Shown here in pieces: positions 26,629-35,395 of a stretch of 64,000 nt of DNA. The notes below the pieces were generated by a model. It was not told the origin of the DNA. It did no database searches and saw only the letters and a list, made by a program, of their open reading frames with translations. A program made the position numbers and the translations under genes. Position 1 is the stretch's first letter. Each line of letters starts with the position of its first letter. Source of the stretch: Pseudomonas sp. RIT288 (lineage in GTDB: Bacteria > Pseudomonadota > Gammaproteobacteria > Pseudomonadales > Pseudomonadaceae); contig NZ_JFYN01000044.1 in assembly GCF_000631985.1 (NCBI RefSeq), positions 124,001 through 188,000 on the forward strand, given 5' to 3'.

Positions 26629-26713
26629 GGAGTAAGGTCGTCACCTGATTCAAAGAACCGCGCATTATAGGGAACAAGCCCTCAGGTTCCTACCGCTGTG
26701 CGTCCGGCGGCTA

Positions 26714-26722
26714 TGCTATAGT
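26714..26722 (+). promoter_or_regulatory. Extended -10 promoter element
   Basis: TGCTATAGT at 26714-26722 is an extended -10 (TGnTATAGT), 40 bases before the DUF1820 gene start. The -35 region is poor, as is common for extended -10 promoters. Confidence 0.5.
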
Positions 26723-26761
26723 TTGCGCCCTCATTTTTATCCCCGATGTTATCCCCCCGCC

Positions 26762-27091
26762 ATGACCAAACGCGAAGCTCCAATCTATAAGGTGATTTTT
26801 CTCAACCAGGGCCAGGTGTTCGAAATGTACGCCAAGCAGATCTATCAAAGTGATCTGTGGGGTTTTCTGGAAGTGGAAGAGTTCGTCTTTGGCGAGCGCA
26901 CGCAAGTGGTAGTCGATCCGAGCGAAGAGAAGCTCAAGGCGCAGTTCGAGGGCGTGGTGCGCAGCTTTGTGCCGATGCATTCGATCGTGCGCATCGACGA
27001 GGTGGAGCGTCTGGGCACCCCGAAAATCAGCGAAGCCCGTGGCGCGGTCGGCAATGTGATGCCGTTTCCGATGCCGATGCCTGAGAAGTAA
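26762..27091 (+). CDS. DUF1820 family protein
   Basis: Conserved 109-residue proteobacterial protein of unknown function. Recognised by IYKVIFLNQGQVFEMYAKQI and LWGFLEVEEFVFGE, then SEEKLKAQFEGV. The end (VMPFPMPMPEK) is Pro/Met-rich. No signal or membrane segment; probably cytoplasmic. The start at 26762 (MTKREAPIYKV) is preferred over an in-frame ATG at 26723, which overlaps the promoter. Convergent with the Sel1 protein across a REP element. Confidence 0.9.
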   Translation: MTKREAPIYKVIFLNQGQVFEMYAKQIYQSDLWGFLEVEEFVFGERTQVVVDPSEEKLKAQFEGVVRSFVPMHSIVRIDEVERLGTPKISEARGAVGNVMPFPMPMPEK

Positions 27092-27114
27092 ACCGCAAAA
27101 CCGAGTCGCCCCAT

Positions 27115-27190
27115 TCGCGAGCAGGCTCGCTCCCACATTTGATCTCCAGCGCTGCGAAGATCTTTTGTGGGAGCGAGCCTGCTCGCGAAT
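27115..27190. repeat. REP-type inverted pair (GTGGGAGCGAGCCTGCTCGC family)
   Basis: TCGCGAGCAGGCTCGCTCCC at 27116-27135 and its inverted copy at 27170-27189 flank about 34 bases, in the convergent gap. Confidence 0.88.
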
Positions 27191-27215
27191 GGGGATAGTC
27201 AAAGCAAAGCAGAAA

Positions 27216-27770
27216 TCAGGGAAGCGGCGAAAACGGCGTACGCCCATCGGCGTTCTGCAGTTCCATCAGGTATTTACGGAAAATTTGCCCGAGCACCTGA
27301 GTCGCGGTTTCGAGGTCTTCGCGGGACATTTTTTCGGAGACTTCGTCAGCGGTGTCCAGCGCATCTTCGGCGCCGTTGACCGCGGCCATCTTCAGCACGA
27401 TGTACGCCTGAATGTTGTTGGCCTGCACGCCTTCACCGTGGAAGAACATGGTGCCGAGCTTGAATTGCGCCTGAGCGTGGCCTTGCAGCGAGGCCTTTTC
27501 GAAATAGCTCAGGGCTTGATTGAGGTCGCGTGGCGCATTCTTGCCGTCGTAGTAGAACTCACCCAACTCGTATTGCGCTTGCGCATCCCCTTCGTCCGCC
27601 GCTTTCTGGCAGGCGGCCAGTGCCTGCGTGACGTCTTGCGGCTGAGTGTTGAGGGTGCAACGACCCATCGCCGGGATCAACAACGAGTTGCCGCCTGCTT
27701 GTGCATGCGCGAGCAGGGGCTGAAGGAGCAACAGGCAGCCCAAGGCAAGGGTGCGGCCGGTGCGGTTCAT
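27216..27770 (-). CDS. Secreted Sel1/TPR repeat protein
   Basis: The protein is 184 aa. An N-terminal signal peptide ends near LLAHAQA (about 25). Two or more Sel1-like repeats follow: ADEGDAQAQYELGEFYYDG and SLQGHAQAQFKLGTMFFHGEG, each with the typical Ala-x-Tyr-x-Leu-Gly pattern. Such repeats bind other proteins; the partner is unknown. Start at 27770 (MNRTGRTLALG) is chosen because the signal sequence begins there. Downstream of hemL on the same strand but 225 bases away. Confidence 0.85.
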   Translation of the reverse strand: MNRTGRTLALGCLLLLQPLLAHAQAGGNSLLIPAMGRCTLNTQPQDVTQALAACQKAADEGDAQAQYELGEFYYDGKNAPRDLNQALSYFEKASLQGHAQAQFKLGTMFFHGEGVQANNIQAYIVLKMAAVNGAEDALDTADEVSEKMSREDLETATQVLGQIFRKYLMELQNADGRTPFSPLP

Positions 27771-27957
27771 GGGAATCGACTTACCTCTGAAGGGCACGCG
27801 GACCCATCGAGGGATCCAATAAGCGCGCATTATGAAATAAGCAGGGCCAACCTTACAAAGTCTTTACTCGTTTTTCTGCTGCGCGGGGAATATATCGGCC
27901 ACTTTCTGGCGGATTTTTAGTACAAGCGTGGGAAAAAGGGCGTGGGTGTAGGTGAAG

Positions 27958-27985
27958 GCTGACGCTGGCAATGGCCAACGTCAGC
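27958..27985 (-). terminator. Stem-loop after hemL
   Basis: GCTGACG and CGTCAGC arms plus an inner TGGC/GCCA pairing (one mismatch, 4-base loop) start 11 bases after the hemL stop. There is no T-run, so termination strength is uncertain. Confidence 0.4.
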
Positions 27986-27995
27986 GGTACGGCGA

Positions 27996-29279
27996 TTACT
28001 TCAGTGCAGCGAAGGCGCGTTCGGCAGCGTCCAGGGTGATTTTGAGTTCGGCTTCGCCATGGGCGATCGAGGTGAAACCGGCTTCGAATGCGCTCGGCGC
28101 CAGGTACACGCCGCCTTCCAGCATCAGATGGAAGAAGCGACCGAACAGTGCCGCGTCGCTGGCCATCACGTCTTCAAAAGTGACGATGTCGTCGGCGCCG
28201 CTGAAATACAGGCCGAACATGCCACCCGCTTGCGTGGTCACGAACGGAATACCCGCCGCATCGGCGCGTTGTTGCAGACCGTCGAGCAGGCGCGTGGTGT
28301 AGTCGGTCAGCTCGGCGTGGAACCCTGGGCGGCTGATCAGGCGCAGCGTGGTCAAACCGGCGGCCATCGCCAGCGGGTTACCCGACAGGGTGCCGGCTTG
28401 GTACACCGGGCCCAGCGGCGCGATGCGTTCCATGATTTCACGCTTGCCGCCGAAGCAGCCGACCGGCATGCCGCCGCCGATGATCTTGCCGAAGGTGGTC
28501 AGATCCGGGGTTACGTCGTAGTACGCCTGAGCGCCACCGAGGGCGACGCGGAAACCGGTCATCACTTCGTCGAAAATCAGCACCACGCCATGCTTGTCGC
28601 ACAGCGCGCGCAGGCCTTCGAGGAAACCCGGCGCCGGCGGTACGCAGTTCATGTTGCCTGCCACTGGCTCGACGATGATGCAGGCGACGTCCTGACCGAC
28701 TTCGGCGAGCATCTTCTCTACAGCGTCGATGTCGTTGAACGGCAGGGTCAGGGTGTGTTTGGCGAACGCTGCCGGTACACCGGCGGAGCTTGGCACGCCT
28801 TGAGTCAAAGCGCCGGAGCCGGCCTTGACCAGCAAGCTGTCGGAGTGACCGTGGTAGCAGCCTTCGAACTTGATGATGCTGTCACGACCGGTGTAGCCAC
28901 GGGCCAGACGAATCGCACTCATGGTCGCTTCGGTGCCGGAGCTGACCATGCGCACCATGTCCATCGACGGCACCAGCGAGCAGACCAGGTCGGCCATCTC
29001 GGTTTCCATCGCGGTCGGCGCGCCGTAGGACAGGCCGTGTTGCAGTTGATTGCGCACCGCGTCGAGCACGTCCGGGTGGCTGTGGCCGAGGATCATCGGC
29101 CCCCACGAACCGACATAATCCACATAGCGCTTGTCGTCTTCGTCTGTGACGTAGGCGCCTTCGGCATGCTTGAAGAACAGCGGTGTGCCGCCCACGCTCT
29201 TGAACGCGCGAACCGGCGAGTTCACACCACCGGGAATGTGTTTCTGGGCATTGGCAAACAGGGTTTCGGAACGAGACAT
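27996..29279 (-). CDS. hemL: Glutamate-1-semialdehyde 2,1-aminomutase
   Basis: PLP enzyme forming 5-aminolevulinate in the C5 haem pathway. The protein is 427 aa. The PLP-binding lysine is K265 in TTFGKIIGGGMPVG. Other marks are GSWGPMILGHSHP (58-70), VSSGTEATMSAIRLAR (112-127) and IFDEVMTGFRV. The start at 29279 (MSRSETLF) is standard. Transcribed with thiE and thiD upstream, the same order as P. aeruginosa. Confidence 0.98.
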   Translation of the reverse strand: MSRSETLFANAQKHIPGGVNSPVRAFKSVGGTPLFFKHAEGAYVTDEDDKRYVDYVGSWGPMILGHSHPDVLDAVRNQLQHGLSYGAPTAMETEMADLVCSLVPSMDMVRMVSSGTEATMSAIRLARGYTGRDSIIKFEGCYHGHSDSLLVKAGSGALTQGVPSSAGVPAAFAKHTLTLPFNDIDAVEKMLAEVGQDVACIIVEPVAGNMNCVPPAPGFLEGLRALCDKHGVVLIFDEVMTGFRVALGGAQAYYDVTPDLTTFGKIIGGGMPVGCFGGKREIMERIAPLGPVYQAGTLSGNPLAMAAGLTTLRLISRPGFHAELTDYTTRLLDGLQQRADAAGIPFVTTQAGGMFGLYFSGADDIVTFEDVMASDAALFGRFFHLMLEGGVYLAPSAFEAGFTSIAHGEAELKITLDAAERAFAALK

Positions 29280-29294
29280 GTTCGGGCTCTCAAA

Positions 29295-29918
29295 TCAGAT
29301 TTTCAGAAGTTCGTTGAAGGCGCGGGCGCGACGGGTCACTTCGGCGGTGCTCTCGGCACCGAACAAACCGTGGACCACCGCCAGCAGGTCGACCCCGTGG
29401 GCCACCAGTGGCGCGGCGTTGTCGAGGGTGATGCCGCCAATCGCGCAGACCGGCAGGTGCAGCTTGCGTTTGGCCTCGTCGAGCAGATCGAGGCTGCAGC
29501 TTGGTGCGCCGGGCTTGGTGTTGGAATTGAAGAAGCGGCCGAAGGCGACATAACTCGCGCCCTCTTTGGCGGCCTGTTCAGCCAGTTCGAGCTGCGCATG
29601 GCAGGTCGAACCGATAATGGCTTTTGAGCCGAGCAGGGCGCGGGTCGGCGACAGCGGGCCGTCAGTCTGCCCCAGGTGCACGCCGACGTTGAGGCGCGCG
29701 GCCAGTTCGGCGTCATCGTTGATGATCAACTGGGTTTTGTAGCGCTCGCACAGGTCGCGCAAGGCTTCGGCCTCGCGCAGACGGCGGGCCTCATCGCTGC
29801 TTTTGTCGCGGTATTGCAGCAAGGTGACGCCGCCTTCCAGCGCCGCCTCCACGTACGACAGAAACTTGCCCGCCAGTAATTGGCTGTCGGTGATGGCGTA
29901 CAGGCCACGTAGTTTCAT
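29295..29918 (-). CDS. thiE: Thiamine-phosphate synthase
   Basis: Joins HMP diphosphate and thiazole phosphate into thiamine monophosphate. The protein is 207 aa with a TIM-barrel pattern. Family marks include GLYAITD, LLQYRDKS (about 34-41), LIINDDAELAARLNVGVHLGQTD (with the metal/phosphate-binding residues), IGSTCHAQLE and AIGGITLDN. Between thiD (18 bases) and hemL (15 bases), so the three form one operon. No TPP riboswitch is visible before thiD. Confidence 0.97.
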   Translation of the reverse strand: MKLRGLYAITDSQLLAGKFLSYVEAALEGGVTLLQYRDKSSDEARRLREAEALRDLCERYKTQLIINDDAELAARLNVGVHLGQTDGPLSPTRALLGSKAIIGSTCHAQLELAEQAAKEGASYVAFGRFFNSNTKPGAPSCSLDLLDEAKRKLHLPVCAIGGITLDNAAPLVAHGVDLLAVVHGLFGAESTAEVTRRARAFNELLKI

Positions 29919-29936
29919 CAGGCAGACCTCACGACG

Positions 29937-30734
29937 TTACGAGCAAAAATCCAGCGGCAGACGACGCGGCACGAACTGGCCTTTGCCCAGTTGCTCGGCA
30001 TCGCGCAGGGTGCGCCAGGTGTAATCCAGTGCCGTACGCACGGCGCTGGCGAGGTTTTCACCCTGGGCCAGCCGACCGGCGAGAGCGCTGGCCAATGTGC
30101 AGCCGGAACCGTGATAACTGCCCGGTAAACGCTGGCAATAGAAGGTTTCACGCAGGCCGTCACGGCTGTACAGGCGATTGTGGATTTCAGTTTCGTCGCC
30201 ATGGCCGCCGGTGATCAGCAGGTTTTTGACGAACGGCAGGAGTTTTTCTGCGCACTCGTCCGCAGTGCCTTCGGGCAATTCGGCGAGAATTCGCGCTTCT
30301 GGCAGGTTGGGGGTGGCAATGATCGACAGCGGCAGTAGACGCTCGCGCATCGCATAACCGACTTCATCCTTGCCCAGGCGTCCGCCGCCGCCGGCACGCA
30401 GCACCGGGTCGCAGACCACCGGCAGGTGCGGGTGCGCCGAAAGCAGTTCGACCACGGTGTCGACCATTTCCAGCGAACCGAGCATGCCCAGTTTGACCGC
30501 AGCGACTTCGGAGTCGTTGAGCACGGCATTGGCCTGGGCCAGTACCCACTCACGGTCGAGGACGCGGAAGTCAGTGACGTTGACGGTGTCTTGCACGGTC
30601 AGGGCGGTGACGGCCGGAGCCGCATGGCAACCCTGCGCAAGCAGGGCTTCAATATCTGCCTGCAAGCCGGCGCCACCACTGGGGTCGTGGCCGGAGAGAC
30701 AGAGGACAACGGGGCGGGAGCTGTAGATATTCAT
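29937..30734 (-). CDS. thiD: Hydroxymethylpyrimidine (phosphomethylpyrimidine) kinase
   Basis: Phosphorylates HMP and HMP-phosphate in thiamine synthesis. The protein is 265 aa with a ribokinase fold. The N-terminal motif CLSGHDPSGGAGLQADI (11-27) and the C-terminal LPGSYHGSGCTLASALAG, with the anion hole and catalytic region, identify it. The usual cysteine-to-serine or aspartate catalytic position lies in GSGCTL. The start at 30734 (MNIYSSRPVV) is preferred over 30755, which has no supporting ribosome binding site. First gene of thiD-thiE-hemL. Confidence 0.96.
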   Translation of the reverse strand: MNIYSSRPVVLCLSGHDPSGGAGLQADIEALLAQGCHAAPAVTALTVQDTVNVTDFRVLDREWVLAQANAVLNDSEVAAVKLGMLGSLEMVDTVVELLSAHPHLPVVCDPVLRAGGGGRLGKDEVGYAMRERLLPLSIIATPNLPEARILAELPEGTADECAEKLLPFVKNLLITGGHGDETEIHNRLYSRDGLRETFYCQRLPGSYHGSGCTLASALAGRLAQGENLASAVRTALDYTWRTLRDAEQLGKGQFVPRRLPLDFCS

Positions 30735-30786
30735 GGTGCGCGAGCTTACCACCAAACCTGATTTTGGGGTTCAGTCCGGCGAAGCA

Positions 30787-30866
30787 AGATCAAAAGATCG
30801 CAGCCTTCGGCAGCTCCTACATGGAAACGCGATCTCTGTAGGAGCTGCCGCAGGCTGCGATCTTTT
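30787..30866. repeat. REP-type inverted pair (GTAGGAGCTGCCG family)
   Basis: GATCGCAGCCTTCGGCAGCT and its inverted copy face each other across a short spacer in the 347-base gap between the divergent thiD and ladS genes. The rest of the gap (30867-31081) would hold the ladS promoter, but no convincing hexamers are seen. Confidence 0.86.
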
Positions 30867-31081
30867 TGAATTCCTGACCTTCTCAACAGCTCTAGCCCGC
30901 AGCTTTGCTCTGAAACGCCCGTTCTAGAGCCTTTACAGGAAAAAATTTGATGGTGCTCAATGGCCATCAACGGCTATGCTAGTCTGGATCCAAACCAATA
31001 ACAGGTAATACCGGTTTTACGTCTACTCAAAGGGAATGGGGGGCTTCCTGACACAACCGGACGAGCCACGCTGGGGCTTCA

Positions 31082-33436
31082 ATGCGCTATTTGCTGATGT
31101 TGCTGTTCTGCTTGCCCCTCCTCGCAAGCGCCGTCGAGTTCGACGAAAATACCCAGAGCCTTCCCCTGGGTCGCTCCCTGCAAGTGTTCGAAGACCCGAG
31201 CGGTCAGGCGAACATTGCCGACGTCCGCGCTCAAGCGGCGGCGGGCAATTTCAAACCCCACGACAAAGCCACGCTGAATGCCGGTTACTCGCGCTCGGCG
31301 TTCTGGCTGAAGATTGATCTGCATTACCGTCCGAACAATCCGGCCGCCCAACGCACCTGGCTGCTGGAACTGGCGTATCCGCCGCTCGATCACCTCGACC
31401 TTTATATGGCCGATGCCAATGGCGATTACCGGCTGATCCGGCGGACCGGCGACGCCTTGCCCTTCGCCAACCGCGAGATCCGCCAGAACAATTACCTGTT
31501 CGACCTGACCTTCGCCCCTGACCAGCAAAAAACCGTGTTCCTGCGCCTGGCCAGCGAAGGCTCGATCCAGGCACCAGTGACGTTATGGTCGAGCACCGCG
31601 TACCTCGAGGATCAACCGGTGCGCCTGTATGTGCTGGGGATCATCTATGGCGTGCTGCTGGGGATGCTGGTCTACAACCTGTTCATCTACCTGAGCGTGC
31701 GCGACACCAGCTACCTCTATTACATCTTCTACATTGCCTCGTTCGGCCTTTATCAACTGTCGGTGAACGGTGCGGCGGTCGAGTATTTCTGGCCGGACAA
31801 TCCGTGGTGGGCCAACGCCGCCACGCCGTTTTTCATCGGCTGCGCCGGCCTGTTCGGCAGCCAGTTCGCCCGCAGTTTCCTGCAGACCAGAATCCACAGC
31901 CGCTGGCTCGACTATCTGCTGATCGCCCTGATCGCGTTCGGCGCGCTGGTGGTGGGGCTGTCGCTGATGACCAGTTACGCGTTGTCGCTGCGCCTGGCGA
32001 CTCTGTTGGCGCTGGTGTTTACCGTGGTGATTTTCGCCGCCGGGTTCCTCGCCTGGTGGCGTGGCTTGCGGGTGGCGCGTTACTTCATCATTGCCTGGTC
32101 GGCGTTCCTGCTCGGCGGCATCGTCAATACGCTGATGGTGCTGGGCCTGCTGCCAAACGTGTTCCTGACCATGTACGCCAGCCAGATCGGCTCGGCGATC
32201 GAAGTCGCGCTGCTGTCGCTGGCGCTGGCCGATCGCATCAACGCCATGCGCGAACAGCAGGCGCAGACCCTGTTCGATGCGGGGCAGAAACTCGAAGTGC
32301 TCAACCAGCAACTGGCCCACAGCAACAAGCTCAAAGATGAATTCCTCGCGACCCTGACCCATGAGTTGCGTACGCCGATGAACGGAGTGATCGGTTCGCT
32401 GGAGCTGATGCAGACCGTCGAGCTGGAGCCTGAACTGGAGCAATACCAGCAAACCGCCGCCGGCTCCGCCCGGGACATGATGCGCATGGTCAACGGCATC
32501 CTCACCCTCACCGAACTGCAGGCCGGCAAGCTCAAGGCAACGCCGGGCAGCTTCAGCCTGCGCGCGGTGGTCGAGGCCTTGCGCGTGCAGTTCGACGGCA
32601 ACGCGGCGAGCAAGTCGCTGGACTTCAAAGTCGAGGTGCTGCCGACCCTGCCGGATCGCTTGCACGGCGACAGCGCAAAACTGGCGCAATGCCTGGAATG
32701 CCTGCTGGACAACGCGATCAAGTTCACCCGGGTCGGTGGTCTGGCGCTGCGAGTGACGGGCAAGCCGACGGTAGAAAATCGCTTGGCGCTGTCGTTTGCG
32801 GTAATCGATACCGGCATCGGTTTCACCGATCTGGGCGAGGCGACGATGTATCAGCGCTTCTTCCAGCTCGACGGTTCGATGACCCGCGAATACGGCGGCC
32901 TGGGCGTGGGGTTGGCGATCTGTCGGCAACTGGTGGAACTGCTCGGCGGCAAGCTCACCCACCGCTCTCAGCCTGGCAGCGGCAGCCGTTTTCAGCTGGA
33001 TGTCGAGTTCGAACTGCCCAAGATCGAAGCGGCGCCAACCCCGGACGCGCTGCATGAGCGCAGCCGTGCGCCGCAGGACTGCACGGTGTTGCTGGTGGAT
33101 GACAACAGCGTCAACCAACTGGTAATGCGCGGCATGTTGCTCAAACTGGGGTTCCGCGTACGCACCGCGGACAACGGCGCGGCGGCGCTGGATTGTCTGC
33201 AACGGGAAACCTTCGACGCGGTGCTGATCGATTGCCAGTTGCCCAGCCATGAAGGGGCGTCGTTGTGCTGCCGGATCCATGCGTTACCCGGCTGCGCCAA
33301 TCTGCCGGTGTTCATGCTGGCGCTGGGTACCGATCGCGAGCACTGCGCGCCGGGTACGCGCATCGATTACCTGAGCAAACCGGTGAAATTCGAAGACCTG
33401 CAAACGGCGCTGGAGCGTCGCGTGCTCAGCGCGTAA
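31082..33436 (+). CDS. ladS: Hybrid sensor histidine kinase LadS
   Basis: Signals into the Gac/Rsm cascade, which controls biofilm and secretion. The protein is 784 aa. Domains in order: signal peptide (1-18), periplasmic 7TMR-DISMED2 carbohydrate-binding-like domain (about 25-155), seven-helix 7TMR-DISM (about 185-390), HisKA with phospho-acceptor H427 in LTHELRTPMNG, HATPase with LDNAIKF and GLGVGLAICRQL, and a C-terminal receiver domain with phospho-acceptor D717 in DAVLIDCQLP. One receiver domain, not two, separates LadS from RetS. Its place next to thiD and the aidB-like gene is that of P. aeruginosa PA3974 (ladS). Confidence 0.9.
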   Translation: MRYLLMLLFCLPLLASAVEFDENTQSLPLGRSLQVFEDPSGQANIADVRAQAAAGNFKPHDKATLNAGYSRSAFWLKIDLHYRPNNPAAQRTWLLELAYPPLDHLDLYMADANGDYRLIRRTGDALPFANREIRQNNYLFDLTFAPDQQKTVFLRLASEGSIQAPVTLWSSTAYLEDQPVRLYVLGIIYGVLLGMLVYNLFIYLSVRDTSYLYYIFYIASFGLYQLSVNGAAVEYFWPDNPWWANAATPFFIGCAGLFGSQFARSFLQTRIHSRWLDYLLIALIAFGALVVGLSLMTSYALSLRLATLLALVFTVVIFAAGFLAWWRGLRVARYFIIAWSAFLLGGIVNTLMVLGLLPNVFLTMYASQIGSAIEVALLSLALADRINAMREQQAQTLFDAGQKLEVLNQQLAHSNKLKDEFLATLTHELRTPMNGVIGSLELMQTVELEPELEQYQQTAAGSARDMMRMVNGILTLTELQAGKLKATPGSFSLRAVVEALRVQFDGNAASKSLDFKVEVLPTLPDRLHGDSAKLAQCLECLLDNAIKFTRVGGLALRVTGKPTVENRLALSFAVIDTGIGFTDLGEATMYQRFFQLDGSMTREYGGLGVGLAICRQLVELLGGKLTHRSQPGSGSRFQLDVEFELPKIEAAPTPDALHERSRAPQDCTVLLVDDNSVNQLVMRGMLLKLGFRVRTADNGAAALDCLQRETFDAVLIDCQLPSHEGASLCCRIHALPGCANLPVFMLALGTDREHCAPGTRIDYLSKPVKFEDLQTALERRVLSA

Positions 33437-33533
33437 CAGGGTGAAAGCGCCGACAGTTCGGCGCATATGACACTTTGATCAGCCACGGGCCGGTGCTTAA
33501 CTGGATTCCTTGGCTGACCAGAGGAGCCCCGTC

Positions 33534-35183
33534 ATGAACCTGCATCAGTTCGCCGAAACCCACGAAGTCACCAACCAGCCACCGTCGCTGGATGGCGCCA
33601 ACCTGTACCGCATCGACCTGCCATTGCAGGAGTGGTCGCGCCGCTTTGGCGCCGGGTGGGCCGAGTCGCGGATCGATGTCTACGGTGCGCTGGCCGGTGG
33701 GCCGTTGATGGAGGCCGGGTTCCTTGCCAATCAGAACAAACCGGTGTTCGTCAGCCATGACCGCTACGGCCATCGCATCGATCTGGTGGAGTTTCATCCG
33801 GCCTACCACGAGTTGATGCGCACTGCGATTGAACATGGTCTGACCTCATCACCCTGGACCCATCCGCAGGACGGCGCACATGTCGCCCGCGCCTCGATGA
33901 GCTATCTGCACAGCCAGGCCGAGGCGGGCAGCGGTTGCCCGTTGACCATGACCTTCGCCAGCGTCCCGGCCATGCGTTTGCAGCCGGATCTGGCCGAACA
34001 GTGGCTGCCGAAAATCCTCGCCACCGAATACGACCCGCGCAACGTCGGCATGGCGCACAAGGCCGGCGTGACCATTGGCATGGCGATGACCGAGAAACAG
34101 GGCGGCACCGACGTGCGGGCCAACACCACCAAGGCCTATCCGGTTGGCGCCAGTGGCCCGGGCCAGGCCTATGAGCTGGTCGGGCACAAGTGGTTCTGCT
34201 CGGCGCCGATGTGCGATGCGTTCCTGACGCTGGCGCAGACCGACAAGGGCCTGACCTGCTTTCTGCTGCCGCGCCACCGCCCGGACGACACGCGCAATCA
34301 GTTCTACATCCAGCGCCTGAAAAACAAACTCGGTAACCAGTCCAACGCCTCCAGTGAAGTGGAGTTCCGTGGCGCTTTGGCGTGGATGGTTGGCGAAGAA
34401 GGGCGTGGCGTGCCGACCATCATCGAGATGGTGGCGATGACGCGTTTCGATTGCATGGTCGGTTCCAGCTCGCTGATGCGTCAGGCGCTGACCCAGGCCA
34501 GCCACCACTGCGCGCACCGCAAGGTCGGCGGCAAACTGCTCAGCGAGCAACCGTTGATGCAGAACGTGTTGGCCGATCTGGCGCTGGAAAGCGAAGCGGC
34601 GCTGGCGCTGAGTCTGCGCATGGGCAAGGCGCTGGATCATCTGGATGATCGCCACGAAGCACAATTCGCCCGGCTGGTGACGGCAGTGGGCAAATACTGG
34701 ATCTGCAAACGAGCCCCCGGAATGATCAACGAAGCCGCCGAGTGCATGGGCGGCGCCGGGTATGTCGAGGAGAGCATCCTGCCACGGCTGTATCGCGAAG
34801 CACCGGTCAACTCGACCTGGGAGGGCTCGGGGAATGTGCAGTGCCTCGACGTGTTGCGCGCACTCTCGAAAGAGCCGGGTGTGCTCGATGTGTTGTTCAG
34901 CGAGTTGGGCGATGGCCATGGCGACAAACGTCTGGCCGCGCATATCCAGCAGTTGCAGGCGCAGTTCAAGGACACCAGCGACATTCAGTATCGGGCGCGG
35001 CAGCTGACCGAGGACATTGCGCTGGGGCTGCAGGCCAAGTTGTTGCTGGAGGCCGGCAACTCGGTGGTCAGCGACGCGTTCATTGCCAGCCGCTTGAGCG
35101 GTGGTGGCCGGGTCTACGGCGCATTGCCGCGCGGCCTGGACGTCGAAGCCATCGTCGCCCGCTCAACCCCACAAGGTTTCTGA
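33534..35183 (+). CDS. AidB-like acyl-CoA dehydrogenase
   Basis: FAD-dependent acyl-CoA dehydrogenase family protein of 549 aa, the length of E. coli AidB (541 aa). AidB-subgroup marks are the long N-terminal domain (SRRFGAGWAESR), GCPLTMTFASVPAM, GMAMTEKQGGTDVRANTT (flavin site), HKWFCSAPMCDAFL, and the C-terminal GSGNVQCLDVLRAL. AidB protects DNA from alkylation in E. coli; whether this copy acts on DNA or an isovaleryl-CoA-like substrate is unknown. The start at 33534 has a GAGGAG ribosome binding site. Monocistronic, with a REP element after it. Confidence 0.9.
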   Translation: MNLHQFAETHEVTNQPPSLDGANLYRIDLPLQEWSRRFGAGWAESRIDVYGALAGGPLMEAGFLANQNKPVFVSHDRYGHRIDLVEFHPAYHELMRTAIEHGLTSSPWTHPQDGAHVARASMSYLHSQAEAGSGCPLTMTFASVPAMRLQPDLAEQWLPKILATEYDPRNVGMAHKAGVTIGMAMTEKQGGTDVRANTTKAYPVGASGPGQAYELVGHKWFCSAPMCDAFLTLAQTDKGLTCFLLPRHRPDDTRNQFYIQRLKNKLGNQSNASSEVEFRGALAWMVGEEGRGVPTIIEMVAMTRFDCMVGSSSLMRQALTQASHHCAHRKVGGKLLSEQPLMQNVLADLALESEAALALSLRMGKALDHLDDRHEAQFARLVTAVGKYWICKRAPGMINEAAECMGGAGYVEESILPRLYREAPVNSTWEGSGNVQCLDVLRALSKEPGVLDVLFSELGDGHGDKRLAAHIQQLQAQFKDTSDIQYRARQLTEDIALGLQAKLLLEAGNSVVSDAFIASRLSGGGRVYGALPRGLDVEAIVARSTPQGF

Positions 35184-35197
35184 CCCAACACAAATCC

Positions 35198-35289
35198 CCT
35201 GTAGGCGCTGCCGGAGGCTGCGATCTTTTGATCTTGATCTTTTTAAAAGCAAGATCAAAAGATCGCAGCCTCCGGCAGCTCCTACAGGG
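35198..35289. repeat. REP-type inverted pair (GTAGGAGCTGCCG family)
   Basis: GTAGGCGCTGCCGGAGGCTG at the left and its inverted copy with GGAGCTGCCGGAGGCTG at the right, in tail-to-tail order with GATCTTTTGATCTTGATC between. This inward orientation is reversed relative to most copies in the window. Confidence 0.86.
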
Positions 35290-35395
35290 ATGGTGGTGGC
35301 CCATATATTGTGCGGTTGCCAACATGCCACTGTTCCCGTGAGACCACGATGCAGGCAAGATGAAGCTCTGCAAGTCAGAACACAGGAAGCTGATC

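Noticed and set aside
30735..31081. TPP riboswitch upstream of thiD
   Set aside because: The stretch holds a REP pair and no THI-box core such as CUGAGA paired with a second conserved block.
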